Shown here piece by piece: positions 7,166 to 15,241 of a stretch of DNA of 18,016 nt (positions within the stretch are counted from its first letter, which is position 1; every line of letters begins with the position of its first letter). The position numbers were made by a program, and so were the translations under genes. This stretch comes from JADGGV01 sp035715725 (lineage in GTDB: Bacteria > Gemmatimonadota > Gemmatimonadetes > Longimicrobiales > RSA9): the NCBI GenBank assembly GCA_035715725.1, contig DASTKT010000127.1, forward strand, positions 1-18,016, in the 5' to 3' direction. The notes below the pieces were generated by a model. It ran no database searches, was not told where the DNA came from, and saw only the letters and a program-made list of their open reading frames with translations.

Positions 7166-8821
7166 TCACTCCTGGACGGCCCGCGCCGTCACATAGAAGT
7201 TCGGGTCCACCTGGAAATCAACGGCGCTCGGGAGCGACACCGTCGCCGTCTGCCACGTCTCGGTGGGCCGGATCCGCGCGAAGCGCCCGGGCGCGAACGT
7301 GACGCGCACCGGCATGTCGAAGCCGGGCACGACGTCGGCCCAGCGGTACGAGAGGGTGCTCCCCTCGAGCCGGTACTCGAGCACCGGCACCTTCGCGGTG
7401 CGCAGGTACTGGTCGAACACCTTGCCCAGGTCCGTCCCCGCCTCGCGGCTGATGTACTCCTCGATCTGGCTCCCCATCACCGTCTGGTGCCGGAACGTGC
7501 GGTTCAGCCCGCGGAGGATCCCGCGCCACTTTTCGTCGTCGTCGACGAGCTGCCGGATCGTGTGCAGCATGTTCCCGCCCTTCGGGTACATGTCGCCGGA
7601 GCCCTGGGCGTTCACGCCGTACTCGGGGATGATCGGGCGGTCGTTCCGGACGTTGCGCCGCGTGCCGATCGTGTAGCGCGCGCCCGCGTCCTTCCCGAAC
7701 AGGCACTCCGTGTAGAGCCCCTCGGCGTAGTTCGCGAAGCTCTCGTGCACCCACATGTCGGCCTGGTCCTTGGCCGTGATGTTGTTGCCGAACCACTCGT
7801 GGGCGCTCTCGTGCACGATGATGAAGTCCCACTTGAGCCCGAGCCCGGTGTGCGACTCGTCGCGGCCGCGGTAGCCGTTCGCGTACCAGTTGCCGTACGA
7901 CACGGCGCTCTGATGCTCCATCCCGGTGTTCGGCACCTCGATCAGCTTGTAGCCGTCCTCGTACCAGGGGTACGGCCCGAACCAGTGCTCGAAGCACTTC
8001 AGCATCGAGCGCGCCTGGGTGAACTGCCGGCGCGCCGCCTCGAGATGATAGTCGAGCGGCCAGAAGTCGAACGTCAGCCGCCCCTGCTCCCCCTGGTACT
8101 CCTCGCTGTAATGCGCATAGCCGCCGGCGGCCACCGCGATCGCGTAGTTGTTGATCGGGTTGACCACGAACCACTCGTACGTCGTCGTGCCGTCCGGGTT
8201 GTGGGTCGTGCCACGCAGCCGCCCGTTCGCGACGTCGATCAGCGGATCCGGCACGGTGAGCGCGACACGCTGGCTATCCGGCTCCTCCGCCTGCGTGTCC
8301 TTGTTCGGCCACCACGCGCTGGCGCCCATCCCCTGGTCGGTGGTGACCACCCACGGCCGGCCCAGGCTGTCGGTCGCCCACGTGAAGCCGCCCTGCCACG
8401 GCGGCCGCCGCGCGATCCGCGGCTTGCCGTGGTAGTAGACCGTGAGCGTCTTGCTCGCGCCTTCCGGCTGCGGCGCGGCGAGCGCGGCGAAGAACGCGTT
8501 CCCCTCGCGCCGGAACGGCACCGTCCGCCCGTCCTGCACCATGCTGTCGACCTCGAGGGGCTCCATCAGGTCCACCTGGAGCTCCTGCGCGGGGCGCAGC
8601 ACGCGGTAGGTGATGGCGTTATGGCCACGGACCGTGCTGTCCGCCGGGTCGACGCGCACGTGCAGGTCGTAGAAGCTCACGTCCCACCACACACGGCCGG
8701 GGGTGGTGAAGGAGCCCCGGAGCGTGTCGGCGCGGGCGAAGGCGCGAGGCGATTGCGCGCCGGCGAACTGCGGCCACGCGAGCAGCGCGGCGGCGAGGAA
8801 TGCTGGAAAGGGCTTCTTCAT
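7166..8821 (-). CDS. Secreted M1-family zinc metallopeptidase (gluzincin aminopeptidase-like)
   Basis: 551 residues from the ATG at 8821, which begins a clean Sec leader (MKKPFPAFLAAALLAWPQFAGAQ). The frame stays open to an ATG at 8956, but that extension would place the leader internally and read through a repeat (YPYPYPYP), so I reject it. M1 hallmarks are complete: HESAH (337-341) followed 18 residues later by Glu360 gives HEXXH-X18-E, the zinc site. GMEHQ (300-304) is the GXMEN-type substrate-binding motif with His in place of Asn. YPKGG (Tyr412) carries the likely transition-state Tyr. An N-terminal beta domain precedes the catalytic domain; the large helical C-terminal domain of classical aminopeptidase N is missing, as in many short bacterial M1 proteins. 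It probably trims peptides in the periplasm or outside the cell. It follows the SusCD-led gene run after a 163-bp gap. No convincing Shine-Dalgarno is visible. Confidence 0.93.
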   Translation of the reverse strand: MKKPFPAFLAAALLAWPQFAGAQSPRAFARADTLRGSFTTPGRVWWDVSFYDLHVRVDPADSTVRGHNAITYRVLRPAQELQVDLMEPLEVDSMVQDGRTVPFRREGNAFFAALAAPQPEGASKTLTVYYHGKPRIARRPPWQGGFTWATDSLGRPWVVTTDQGMGASAWWPNKDTQAEEPDSQRVALTVPDPLIDVANGRLRGTTHNPDGTTTYEWFVVNPINNYAIAVAAGGYAHYSEEYQGEQGRLTFDFWPLDYHLEAARRQFTQARSMLKCFEHWFGPYPWYEDGYKLIEVPNTGMEHQSAVSYGNWYANGYRGRDESHTGLGLKWDFIIVHESAHEWFGNNITAKDQADMWVHESFANYAEGLYTECLFGKDAGARYTIGTRRNVRNDRPIIPEYGVNAQGSGDMYPKGGNMLHTIRQLVDDDEKWRGILRGLNRTFRHQTVMGSQIEEYISREAGTDLGKVFDQYLRTAKVPVLEYRLEGSTLSYRWADVVPGFDMPVRVTFAPGRFARIRPTETWQTATVSLPSAVDFQVDPNFYVTARAVQE

Positions 8822-8865
8822 GCGGTGCCGTAGTGATGTCCGGTTGCGCTCGAAGGCGGGTACGA

Positions 8866-8950
8866 CCGGGTAAGGGTACGGGTACGGGTACGATACCGTG
8901 GCCGGCGTCGGGTGCGCCGTCGGCCGCCTCGTAGCCGTACCCTTACCCGG
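8866..8950. repeat. Perfect 16-bp inverted repeat with GTACGG tandem units
   Basis: CCGGGTAAGGGTACGG at 8866-8881 is the exact reverse complement of 8935-8950. The left arm runs straight into a short tandem array of GGTACG units (about 8875-8892). Inside the 53-nt spacer a second stem is possible, GGCCGGCG at 8900-8907 with CGTCGGCC at 8918-8925 (7 of 8 pairs). The element fills the gap between the plug-like lipoprotein gene and the M1 peptidase gene. It resembles a REP-type extragenic palindrome and may act as an attenuator or mRNA processing site; neither role is shown. Confidence 0.75.
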
Positions 8951-8984
8951 ATTCACTTCGTCTCCATCGACCCAATCACCAGTT

Positions 8985-9377
8985 CTAGCGTCGGCTGATC
9001 TCGATCACGCCACGGGGATGTCCCATCCCGAAGCGCGCGGCGGCTTGCCCGGCCGGCCAGAAGCGCACGAACGTGACATCCGTGATCCGCAGGTCCCGCA
9101 GGTAATCCACCTTGCCCATGAGCTGACCGTCCATGAACACGCTCGGCATCGTGAGCGTGGCGTCGGTCACCGAGGTGGGCCCGCGGCTCGTCAGCCATTC
9201 CGGCCGGAGCCGCTCGATGGCGTCGTAGAGGGACTGGGTGTTGGTCGCGGCGAGCTGCGCCGGCGTGAGCCGGTCGCGGTCCCCCGCGCCGGAGCCCTGG
9301 CGCCCGGCGCCGGCGCACGCCGCGACGCATCCGGCGAGGACCAGCGCCGCGGCCAGCACCCCCGTCCTTCGCCTCAT
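8985..9377 (-). CDS. Small lipoprotein resembling a detached TonB-receptor plug segment
   Basis: 130 residues. The start is fixed by GGAGGAG (9383-9389), 5 nt before the ATG. The leader MRRRTGVLAAALVLAGC ends in a lipobox with Cys17, so membrane anchoring is likely. The C-terminal half (SVFMDGQLMGKVDYL, then TDVTFVRFWPAGQAAARFGM and GVIEISRR) follows the pattern of the end of a TonB-dependent receptor plug. In the SusC protein of this window the same order is LFVIDGMPV, EEISVLRGAAATALYGSRAANG and AVIIKTK. There is no beta-barrel. It could cap, compete for or help assemble the SusC barrel, or be an unrelated use of the plug fold. It lies 16 bp after the preceding gene and is probably co-transcribed with susCD. 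The gene is convincing; its function is unknown. Confidence 0.8.
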   Translation of the reverse strand: MRRRTGVLAAALVLAGCVAACAGAGRQGSGAGDRDRLTPAQLAATNTQSLYDAIERLRPEWLTSRGPTSVTDATLTMPSVFMDGQLMGKVDYLRDLRITDVTFVRFWPAGQAAARFGMGHPRGVIEISRR

Positions 9378-9393
9378 GTCGGCTCCTCCGGCG

Positions 9394-9942
9394 TCAGCGT
9401 CCCAACGGGATGCGGATCATCAGGGGTGAGGGCGGCGGTGGCGGTGGCGGGCCGCCCTCGGAGGGGCCGTTCGGGTCCCCGAGCACGTGAATCGCCTGGG
9501 CCATGGCGACGAAGCCCGCGAGCACACCGCCGAGCACGAGCGCGGTGCGGCCGCGGGAGAACTCGCGCCGCTGGACCGCCACCACCTCGCCGCGCCCGAG
9601 GAAAAGTGTCTGCCGGACCTGGTCGAGCGCCACCCCTCGGTACTCCCGCCCGATCAGGATGGAGAGCGACAGCGAATCACCGTGCTGCGGCGCGAGCCGC
9701 CCCTCGAGCTCGCCGGTGTAGGCGCCGAGCTCGCTCACGAGCCGGACGGCGGCGCTGTCCGAGAGCGCGACGCGCACGTCCTCGGTGGGCCGGACGGCGG
9801 CGGGCTGGACGGGGACGTAGCGGAAGCACGCCGCGCTCCCGGCGGCGGCCACGAGCCCGACGACCGACCGGGCCCGCGTCGCGATGCGGGCGCGCGCACG
9901 GTCGGCCGGGGGCGGCGCGGAGTTGCGCTCGGGTTCTGCCAC
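9394..9942 (-). CDS. Hypothetical membrane-anchored protein with C-terminal proline run
   Basis: 182 residues. There is no upstream ATG in frame; the GTG at 9942 is chosen because GGAGG (9951-9955) lies 8 nt before it. The N-terminal 25 residues are Arg/Ala/Pro-rich. A hydrophobic stretch (27-38) ends at Cys39 in GSAAC, a poor but possible lipobox. The middle (about 52-128; EDVRVALSDSAAVRLVSELG, LSLSILIGREYRG) looks like a small beta-rich domain. A probable transmembrane segment follows at 132-152 (TALVLGGVLAGFVAMAQAI), then GGPPPPPPPSP and a short basic tail. From memory, small proteins with an SRGRTAL-type hydrophobic end occur near SusCD genes in Gemmatimonadota; this was not verified. It is 23 bp from the gene upstream and 16 bp from the one downstream, consistent with an operon. 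No function can be assigned. Confidence 0.72.
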   Translation of the reverse strand: MAEPERNSAPPPADRARARIATRARSVVGLVAAAGSAACFRYVPVQPAAVRPTEDVRVALSDSAAVRLVSELGAYTGELEGRLAPQHGDSLSLSILIGREYRGVALDQVRQTLFLGRGEVVAVQRREFSRGRTALVLGGVLAGFVAMAQAIHVLGDPNGPSEGGPPPPPPPSPLMIRIPLGR

Positions 9943-9950
9943 GGAACGGC

Positions 9951-9955
9951 CCTCC
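9951..9955 (-). promoter_or_regulatory. Shine-Dalgarno that decides a GTG start
   Basis: The minus strand reads GAGGAGGG across 9957-9950, 7-8 nt before the GTG at 9942. It supports that GTG as the start of the membrane-anchored protein and excludes the longer open frame, which runs back through the upstream lipoprotein gene. Confidence 0.7.
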
Positions 9956-9965
9956 TCGGCGTCGT

Positions 9966-10448
9966 CTACTTGTTGTGCTGGAGATCCCCGCAGGCCAGCG
10001 GCGCGGTGCCGTTCCAGTTCGTCTGCGCCACGGCCAGGCGGACGCGCAGGCTGTAGCCGGCGCCCGGGTCGAGGGCGCCGGCCAGGAGCGCGCTCGCCTT
10101 GCCGGCGCCCGACGGGTCCGTCGTGATGTCCGGGTAGGCCTGCAGCGTGCTGAACAGTACCAGGTCCGCGGCCGCCGTGGCCGTGCAGGAGCCCCGGAAG
10201 ATGCGCCACTGGTACGCCCGCCCGGGGAGCGCGCCGGCGATCGTGGCCTCCGCGTCGATCTGCGAGCCGGCGTACTCCTTCAGGTTGACGCTCCCGGTCA
10301 CCGTGCCGGCGCCGCCGACCGGGGCGATGCTCGCGGTCCATTCGGCCCGGAGCGGGAAGGTCCTCGCCTGCTCCACGACGTCCGCCGGCGCGCGGAAGTC
10401 GCACGCGGCCAGCGCGCAGAGGAGGAGGAAGGGCATCGGGTTCCGCAT
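9966..10448 (-). CDS. Small lipoprotein with an SOD/CHRD-like beta domain
   Basis: 160 residues. The leader MRNPMPFLLLCALAACDF carries a lipobox (LAAC, Cys16). The rest reads as a single beta-sandwich. Its pattern (GTVTGSVNLKEY, ATIAGALPGRAYQWRIFRGSC, PSGAGKASALLAG, YSLRVRLAV, ACGDLQ) recalls the Cu/Zn superoxide dismutase and CHRD folds. No metal-binding histidines are present, so dismutase activity is not expected. The two Cys in GSC and ACGD could form a disulfide. A GGAG-type site lies about 11 nt before the ATG, a little far. The gene begins 39 bp after the susD stop and 23 bp before the next gene, so it looks like the third gene of the susCD operon. The fold assignment is tentative; function is unknown, possibly a surface accessory protein of the SusCD complex. 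Confidence 0.8.
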   Translation of the reverse strand: MRNPMPFLLLCALAACDFRAPADVVEQARTFPLRAEWTASIAPVGGAGTVTGSVNLKEYAGSQIDAEATIAGALPGRAYQWRIFRGSCTATAAADLVLFSTLQAYPDITTDPSGAGKASALLAGALDPGAGYSLRVRLAVAQTNWNGTAPLACGDLQHNK

Positions 10449-10487
10449 GGCGTGCTCGTCTCCTTCGCTCGGGTTGCGTTCCGCGGG

Positions 10488-11972
10488 CTACTTCGGCCCC
10501 TGCGATGCCCACCAGACCTTCACGCTCATCCCTTCCAGCCCCGTGGGAACGCCGCTGGCGAGGACGGAGTGGTAGTTGTTGCTGAGCTCCGAGCCCGGCG
10601 TGCGGATCCGCTGCGGCGGGCCGGGGAGCACGGCCTTGTCGACCGGCGGGAGCTTCGGGTACCCGGTGCGCCGCCAGTCATTCCACGGCTCGACCTTCAG
10701 GAAGTTGGCGATGTACTTCTCCGTGATGATCTCCTCGAGTGCGCTCGGCACACTGCCCAGCGACGGCCGGGCGGCGAGGTAGGTGGCGATCGCGTCGGTT
10801 GGGACACCCAGCTTCTGCATGTTCGCCCGGATCCCCTCCCGGTACGGCGCATCCGCCGCCGCCGCGCCGCTCGCGATCAGCCGCGCCTCCGCCTCCGTGA
10901 ACTTCGCGTCCGCGTAGCTGGCCACGTTGAGCGCGGCGTTCTCCTTCGTGAAGAAGCTGCCGATGAAGGAGATCGTCGAGTCGGCGTCCTGCGGCCCGCC
11001 GTTCACGTGCCCGCGGTACGACACGGTCTTCGCGGGGAAGCGCGTGGTGCCGCGGACGGAATCGTAGATCACCGGCTGGATCATGATCGGGAGGCGCGGG
11101 TCGTTGCGCGACTTCAGCAGCTCGACCATGAAGTTGCTGGCCGTCAGGCGCGGGAGCACGTTCGGGTCCTGGAACGTCCAGAGCGGGTTGCGCGCGTCGA
11201 CGCCGCCCGGGTACGCGAAGTCCGCGTCCTCCGCGTTGCTCGCGATCCCCTGCGCCAGCGCGGCGAGCGCCTTCTGCGCGTGCGCCACCTTGTCCTCGCC
11301 CGGCGCGTACGCCAGCCGCAACTGGAGCCGCGCCTGCACCGTGCGCGCGAGCTTCACCCAGCGCCCCATGTCGCCGTTGAAGAGGAGGTCGTTGGCCGCC
11401 GGGCGCCGCCCGCCGGTCTTGCTCATCTCCGCGATCGAGTGGTCGAGCAGCTTGTAGATGCTGTCGTAGACGACCTTCTGCTCGTCGTACTTCGGCTCGC
11501 GGATCGACGGGTTCAGCGCCTCCTTGAAGGGGACCGAGCCCCACATGTCCGTGACGTGGGAGAAGCTCCAGGCGTAGATGAACTCGGCGATCCCGTGGTA
11601 CGCCGGCTCCGTCTCGGGATCCGCGTCCGCCATCATGTCGTTCGCCTCGGTGAGCACGCTGGCGTAGTCGTAGTCCCAGGCGTGCGAGGCGTCCGTCTCC
11701 TGCAGCTCGAAGCGGTGGATCTCGGCGTAGTTGCGCTCGTCGCGGTTGTACGCGAACTGCTGCGTCCACTCGGCGCCCCAGAGCTGCGTGTCGCCGTAGT
11801 ACATCGAGTGGATGAAGCCCGGCACGAGCGCCGTCAGGCGCAGGTCGACGCGCGCGGCGACCGGCGCGTTGGGGTCCTCGTTCACGTCCAGAAAGCTCTT
11901 GCAGCCGGCGGCGCCGAGGGCGAGCGGGAGCGCCAGGGCCCAGCCGAGCCGCGCGGAGTGCTTGATTCGCAT
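10488..11972 (-). CDS. susD-like: SusD/RagB-family outer-membrane nutrient-binding lipoprotein
   Basis: 494 residues. The leader MRIKHSARLGWALALPLALGAAGC ends in a lipobox with Cys24, followed by KSFLDVNEDPNAP, the usual SusD start. Family features continue through the protein. HAWDYDYASVLTEANDMM and YHGIAEFIYAWSFSHVTDMWGSVPFKEAL belong to the TPR-like helical scaffold, and ITEKYIANFLKVEPWNDWRRTGYP is the conserved C-terminal signature. It should sit on the cell surface as a lid over the SusC channel and bind the incoming ligand. GGAGA (11981-11985) lies 8 nt before the start. It begins 20 bp after the susC stop, the usual order for these pairs. The ligand cannot be read from the sequence, and the neighbouring peptidase hints at peptides as much as at glycans. 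The family is firm. Confidence 0.95.
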   Translation of the reverse strand: MRIKHSARLGWALALPLALGAAGCKSFLDVNEDPNAPVAARVDLRLTALVPGFIHSMYYGDTQLWGAEWTQQFAYNRDERNYAEIHRFELQETDASHAWDYDYASVLTEANDMMADADPETEPAYHGIAEFIYAWSFSHVTDMWGSVPFKEALNPSIREPKYDEQKVVYDSIYKLLDHSIAEMSKTGGRRPAANDLLFNGDMGRWVKLARTVQARLQLRLAYAPGEDKVAHAQKALAALAQGIASNAEDADFAYPGGVDARNPLWTFQDPNVLPRLTASNFMVELLKSRNDPRLPIMIQPVIYDSVRGTTRFPAKTVSYRGHVNGGPQDADSTISFIGSFFTKENAALNVASYADAKFTEAEARLIASGAAAADAPYREGIRANMQKLGVPTDAIATYLAARPSLGSVPSALEEIITEKYIANFLKVEPWNDWRRTGYPKLPPVDKAVLPGPPQRIRTPGSELSNNYHSVLASGVPTGLEGMSVKVWWASQGPK

Positions 11973-11992
11973 CGGAAGGGTCTCCTAGCTCG

Positions 11993-14900
11993 TCAGAAGT
12001 TGCCGCGGATTCCGACGACCCACGCCCGCGTCTGCGGCTGCGAGAACCAGCGGAAGTACTGCCCGCCGGCGTTCGTGCCGCCGTAGGGGTCGCCCTCGGG
12101 GTCCCCGAGCGAGAAGTCGGTCCAGACCTTCAGGTTGCGGCCGGTCACGTAGAGCGTGGCGCCCTGGACTCCGACGTGACGGAGGTACCGTTCGGGCACG
12201 ATGTAGGAGAGCGTCACCTCGCGCAGCTTCACGAACCCGGCCGGCTCCACCTGGTTCTCGTGGCGGTCGAAGCCGTAGACCAGGTTGTAGAAGTTCCGGT
12301 CGCGAATCAGCGTCACGTCATTCGGCTCGCCCGTGTTGATGTTGACGCCGTCGAACTTGTAGGGGGTGTTGCGCGTCTCCGTGAGCTTCGACCGGCCGTT
12401 GGAGACCGTGTACTGCTGCTCGAAGTTCAGGATCTTGCCGCCGTTGCGGATGTCCACGAGCGCGGAGAGGCCGAGCCCCCTGTAGCGCAGGTCCGTGCTC
12501 AGGTTGCCGGTCCAGTTCGGCATGACCGAGCCGAGGCTCATGAGCTGGTCGGTGCGGATCGGGAAGCCGTCGTCGCCGATCAGCAGCGTGCCGACGGGCT
12601 GGTCCTGGAAGCAGACCGGCTCGTAGTTCGTGTTCGGGTCGGGGTTCACGCAGTTGCGCTTGAAGCCGTACCCCCAGATGACGCCGTAGGGGTAGCCCTC
12701 CATGATCCGGACCTGCGGCCACGAGAAGCCGGCCAGCGAGATCGAGTTTACGCCCGGCGCCAGCCGGATCACGTGCGACCGGTTCATCGACCAGTTCGCC
12801 CGCAGGTCCCAGGAGAAGCGGCCGAGCTGGACGGGGCGTCCCTGGAGCGAGACCTCGATCCCGCGGTTGCGCAGGCTCCCGGCGTTGCGCGTGATCGAGG
12901 TGTAGCCGGTCACCGAGGAGGAGGGGACGCTGAAGATCTCGTCGAAGCTGGACTTGTTGTACAGCGAGACCTCGGCGCGGGCGCGGTTGTCGAACATCCG
13001 CAGCTCGAGCCCCAGCTCCGTCTCCACCGTGGACTCCGGCTTCAGGTCCGGATTGCCGAGCGAGTTCGAGCGCCAGTAGCCGGTCTGGCCGCGGAAGGGG
13101 AAGACGATCCGCGGGCCGCTGTTCTGCTGGATGGCGTTGTCGGCGCCCGGCGCGCTCGCCTGCACGTAGCGGGTGGAGAGCTGGTACGGCGGCGCGTCGT
13201 TCCCCACCTTCGCCACCGAGAAGCGGAGCTTGCCGTAGTCCAGGAGCTTGCTGCGCCACCCCAGCGCATCGGTGAACACCACGCCGAGGCTGGCCGACGG
13301 ATAGAAGTAGTGGTTGGCGTTGATGGGGAGCGTCGAGCTCCAGTCGTTGCGCCCGGTGAGCGCGAGGAACGCCCAGTCGCCGTAGTCGAACGTGGCCTGG
13401 CCGTAGGCGCCGAGCACGCGCCGCTGTGTCGGCAGGTCCGACCGGACCGTCTGCCGCTGGAAGTTCGAGACGTTGTAGTAGTCCGGGATCAGGATGTCCT
13501 GTCCCGTGCCGTAGATCTGGCTGAAGTCCTGCGAGTACAGGTTGCCGCCCACGAGCGCGCTGAATGTGATCCCCGTGCTCCCCAGCGGGCGGGTGTCCAG
13601 GCTCAGCACCAGGTCGTTGTTGATCGTCGTGCGGTGCGATTTCCGCTGCTGCGTCAGTCCCGACACCTGCCCCGCCGCCGTCAGCCACGGCCGCTCGTTC
13701 TGGAAGGTGCGCGCCTCCTCCAGGTACGTGTCCAGCCCCCACTGGTTCGACAGCGTCAGCCCCGGCACCACCGCGAGCGCGAAGCGCTGCGACACGATCC
13801 ACCGGTTCGTCAGGCTCGACTGGTACTCGTTGTCCGCCACCCACTGGTAGCTCGGGTAGTTCGAGCCCCACAGAATCGGCGTGCCGTCGGCGTTGGAGCC
13901 GTGCCGGATGTCCACGTTCGACGGGACGTTGATCAGGCTCCGCGTGATCCCGTTGTACGAATCGTTGTTGTACGAGTTCGTCGTCCGGATCCGCTCCACG
14001 CTCGTCTGCGAGTTCAGCCAGTCGCTCAGCTTCAGGTTGATGTTCGTGTTCAGGTTCAGCCGGTCCAGCCCCCGGTCCGGGGAGATGTCCCCTTGGTTCA
14101 GGTAGGAGATGCCGAAGGTGTAGGTGCCGGCGTCGCCCATCGAGCCGATTCCGCGCAGCGAACTGTTCGTCGTCAGTGCGGTCCGGTAGAAGTCCTCGCG
14201 CGCATCACGGAAACGGACCGGACCCGCCGAGTCGAAGACGATCTGAGGAATGCTGTCCTTGTGCGGACCCCAGTCGTTCATCGTCAGCGGGTTCGGCACC
14301 GTGTTGCTCGGGTACCCCGGCTGGCACCAGCCGCCCTGGTCCGCCGGCTTCCCGTTGCAGAAGTAGCCGTTCAGCCCCGCCGCGTAGTCCGTGGTGTACC
14401 CCTCCAGGATCGGCCGGTCGAAGTGCGCCTCCGTGTTGAACTGGAAGCGCAGCGGCTGCCCCGCCTTCCCCTGCTTCGTCTTGATGATCACCGCACCGTT
14501 CGCCGCGCGCGAACCGTACAGCGCTGTGGCCGCCGCCCCCCGCAGCACCGAGATCTCCTCGATGTTCTCCATGTCGAGGTCCATCGCGCGACTGCCGGGC
14601 GTCCCCGTGCCCAGCGGATCCCTCGGCCCGTCCGTGTCCGTGCTCACCGGCATCCCGTCGATCACGAACAGCGGCTGCCCGCTCCCCGTAAACGACGACT
14701 CGCCGCGGATCGTGATCCGCGTGCCCGACCCCGGCCGCCCGCTCGAGCTCACCACGCTCACCCCCGCCGACTGCCCCGCCAGCGCGTTCGTCAGCGTCGT
14801 CTCCGGGGAGCGCGCCAGCGCCTGCGCGCTGATCGACTGCACCGCGTATCCCAGGCTCTTCTCGCTCCGGCTGATCCCCAGCGCCGTCACCACCACCGGC

Positions 14901-15241
14901 GCCACCGCCACCGCCTGCTCCTTTACCGTGAACACCACGTTCGCCGGCGTGCCCGCCGTCACCGCCACCGTCTGGTCGTCCGCCGTGTACCCCAGCACCT
15001 GCACCCGCACCGTGCGCGAGCCCACCGGCACGCCGCGGATCACGAACCGCCCCTCCGCCGCCGCCAGCGCGCCCAGTCGCGTCCCCACCACCACCACCTG
15101 CGCCCCCACCACCGGCTGGCGGTCCTCCGCGCGGAACACCTGCCCGATGATCGTCCCCGTCCCCTGCTGCCCCGCCGCCGGCGCCCCCGCGCCCAGCAGC
15201 AGCGCCACCGCGCCGATCACGCCAAGCCACCCGCGTCTCAT
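11993..15241 (-). CDS. susC-like: SusC/RagA-family TonB-linked outer-membrane transporter
   Basis: 1082 residues. The start has GGAGGA (15246-15251) 4 nt upstream and a Sec leader (MRRGWLGVIGAVALLLGAGAPAAGQ). A carboxypeptidase-like regulatory domain follows (about 29-110; GQVFRAEDRQPVVGAQVVVV, EGRFVIRGVP). The plug spans about 130-255 and includes ALAGQSAGVSVVSSSGRPGS, LFVIDGMPVS and EEISVLRGAAATALYGSRAA. The remainder is a beta-barrel of about 820 residues ending in VVGIRGNF, with the C-terminal Phe used for outer-membrane insertion. It should import a ligand too large for porins, using TonB energy and the SusD partner encoded 20 bp downstream. It leads a run of co-oriented genes down to the M1 peptidase. 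The very long antisense open frame over this gene is a GC artefact. The family is firm; the substrate is unknown. Confidence 0.96.
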   Translation of the reverse strand: MRRGWLGVIGAVALLLGAGAPAAGQQGTGTIIGQVFRAEDRQPVVGAQVVVVGTRLGALAAAEGRFVIRGVPVGSRTVRVQVLGYTADDQTVAVTAGTPANVVFTVKEQAVAVAPVVVTALGISRSEKSLGYAVQSISAQALARSPETTLTNALAGQSAGVSVVSSSGRPGSGTRITIRGESSFTGSGQPLFVIDGMPVSTDTDGPRDPLGTGTPGSRAMDLDMENIEEISVLRGAAATALYGSRAANGAVIIKTKQGKAGQPLRFQFNTEAHFDRPILEGYTTDYAAGLNGYFCNGKPADQGGWCQPGYPSNTVPNPLTMNDWGPHKDSIPQIVFDSAGPVRFRDAREDFYRTALTTNSSLRGIGSMGDAGTYTFGISYLNQGDISPDRGLDRLNLNTNINLKLSDWLNSQTSVERIRTTNSYNNDSYNGITRSLINVPSNVDIRHGSNADGTPILWGSNYPSYQWVADNEYQSSLTNRWIVSQRFALAVVPGLTLSNQWGLDTYLEEARTFQNERPWLTAAGQVSGLTQQRKSHRTTINNDLVLSLDTRPLGSTGITFSALVGGNLYSQDFSQIYGTGQDILIPDYYNVSNFQRQTVRSDLPTQRRVLGAYGQATFDYGDWAFLALTGRNDWSSTLPINANHYFYPSASLGVVFTDALGWRSKLLDYGKLRFSVAKVGNDAPPYQLSTRYVQASAPGADNAIQQNSGPRIVFPFRGQTGYWRSNSLGNPDLKPESTVETELGLELRMFDNRARAEVSLYNKSSFDEIFSVPSSSVTGYTSITRNAGSLRNRGIEVSLQGRPVQLGRFSWDLRANWSMNRSHVIRLAPGVNSISLAGFSWPQVRIMEGYPYGVIWGYGFKRNCVNPDPNTNYEPVCFQDQPVGTLLIGDDGFPIRTDQLMSLGSVMPNWTGNLSTDLRYRGLGLSALVDIRNGGKILNFEQQYTVSNGRSKLTETRNTPYKFDGVNINTGEPNDVTLIRDRNFYNLVYGFDRHENQVEPAGFVKLREVTLSYIVPERYLRHVGVQGATLYVTGRNLKVWTDFSLGDPEGDPYGGTNAGGQYFRWFSQPQTRAWVVGIRGNF

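Noticed and set aside
8822..8956. N-terminal extension of the M1 peptidase to an ATG at 8956, which has a GGAG-type site about 9 nt upstream
   Set aside because: It would bury a canonical Sec leader 45 residues inside the protein and would translate the inverted repeat and GTACGG array. The ATG at 8821 is favoured even though its own ribosome site is weak.
8953..9330. Alternative open frame of about 125 codons over the plug-like lipoprotein gene
   Set aside because: No leader or domain; the overlapping frame has a lipobox, a strong ribosome site and plug-like motifs.
9943..10512. Upstream extension of the proline-run protein to about 372 residues
   Set aside because: The added part is a shadow of the SOD/CHRD-like lipoprotein gene; a GTG with a good Shine-Dalgarno at 9942 gives a sensible separate gene.
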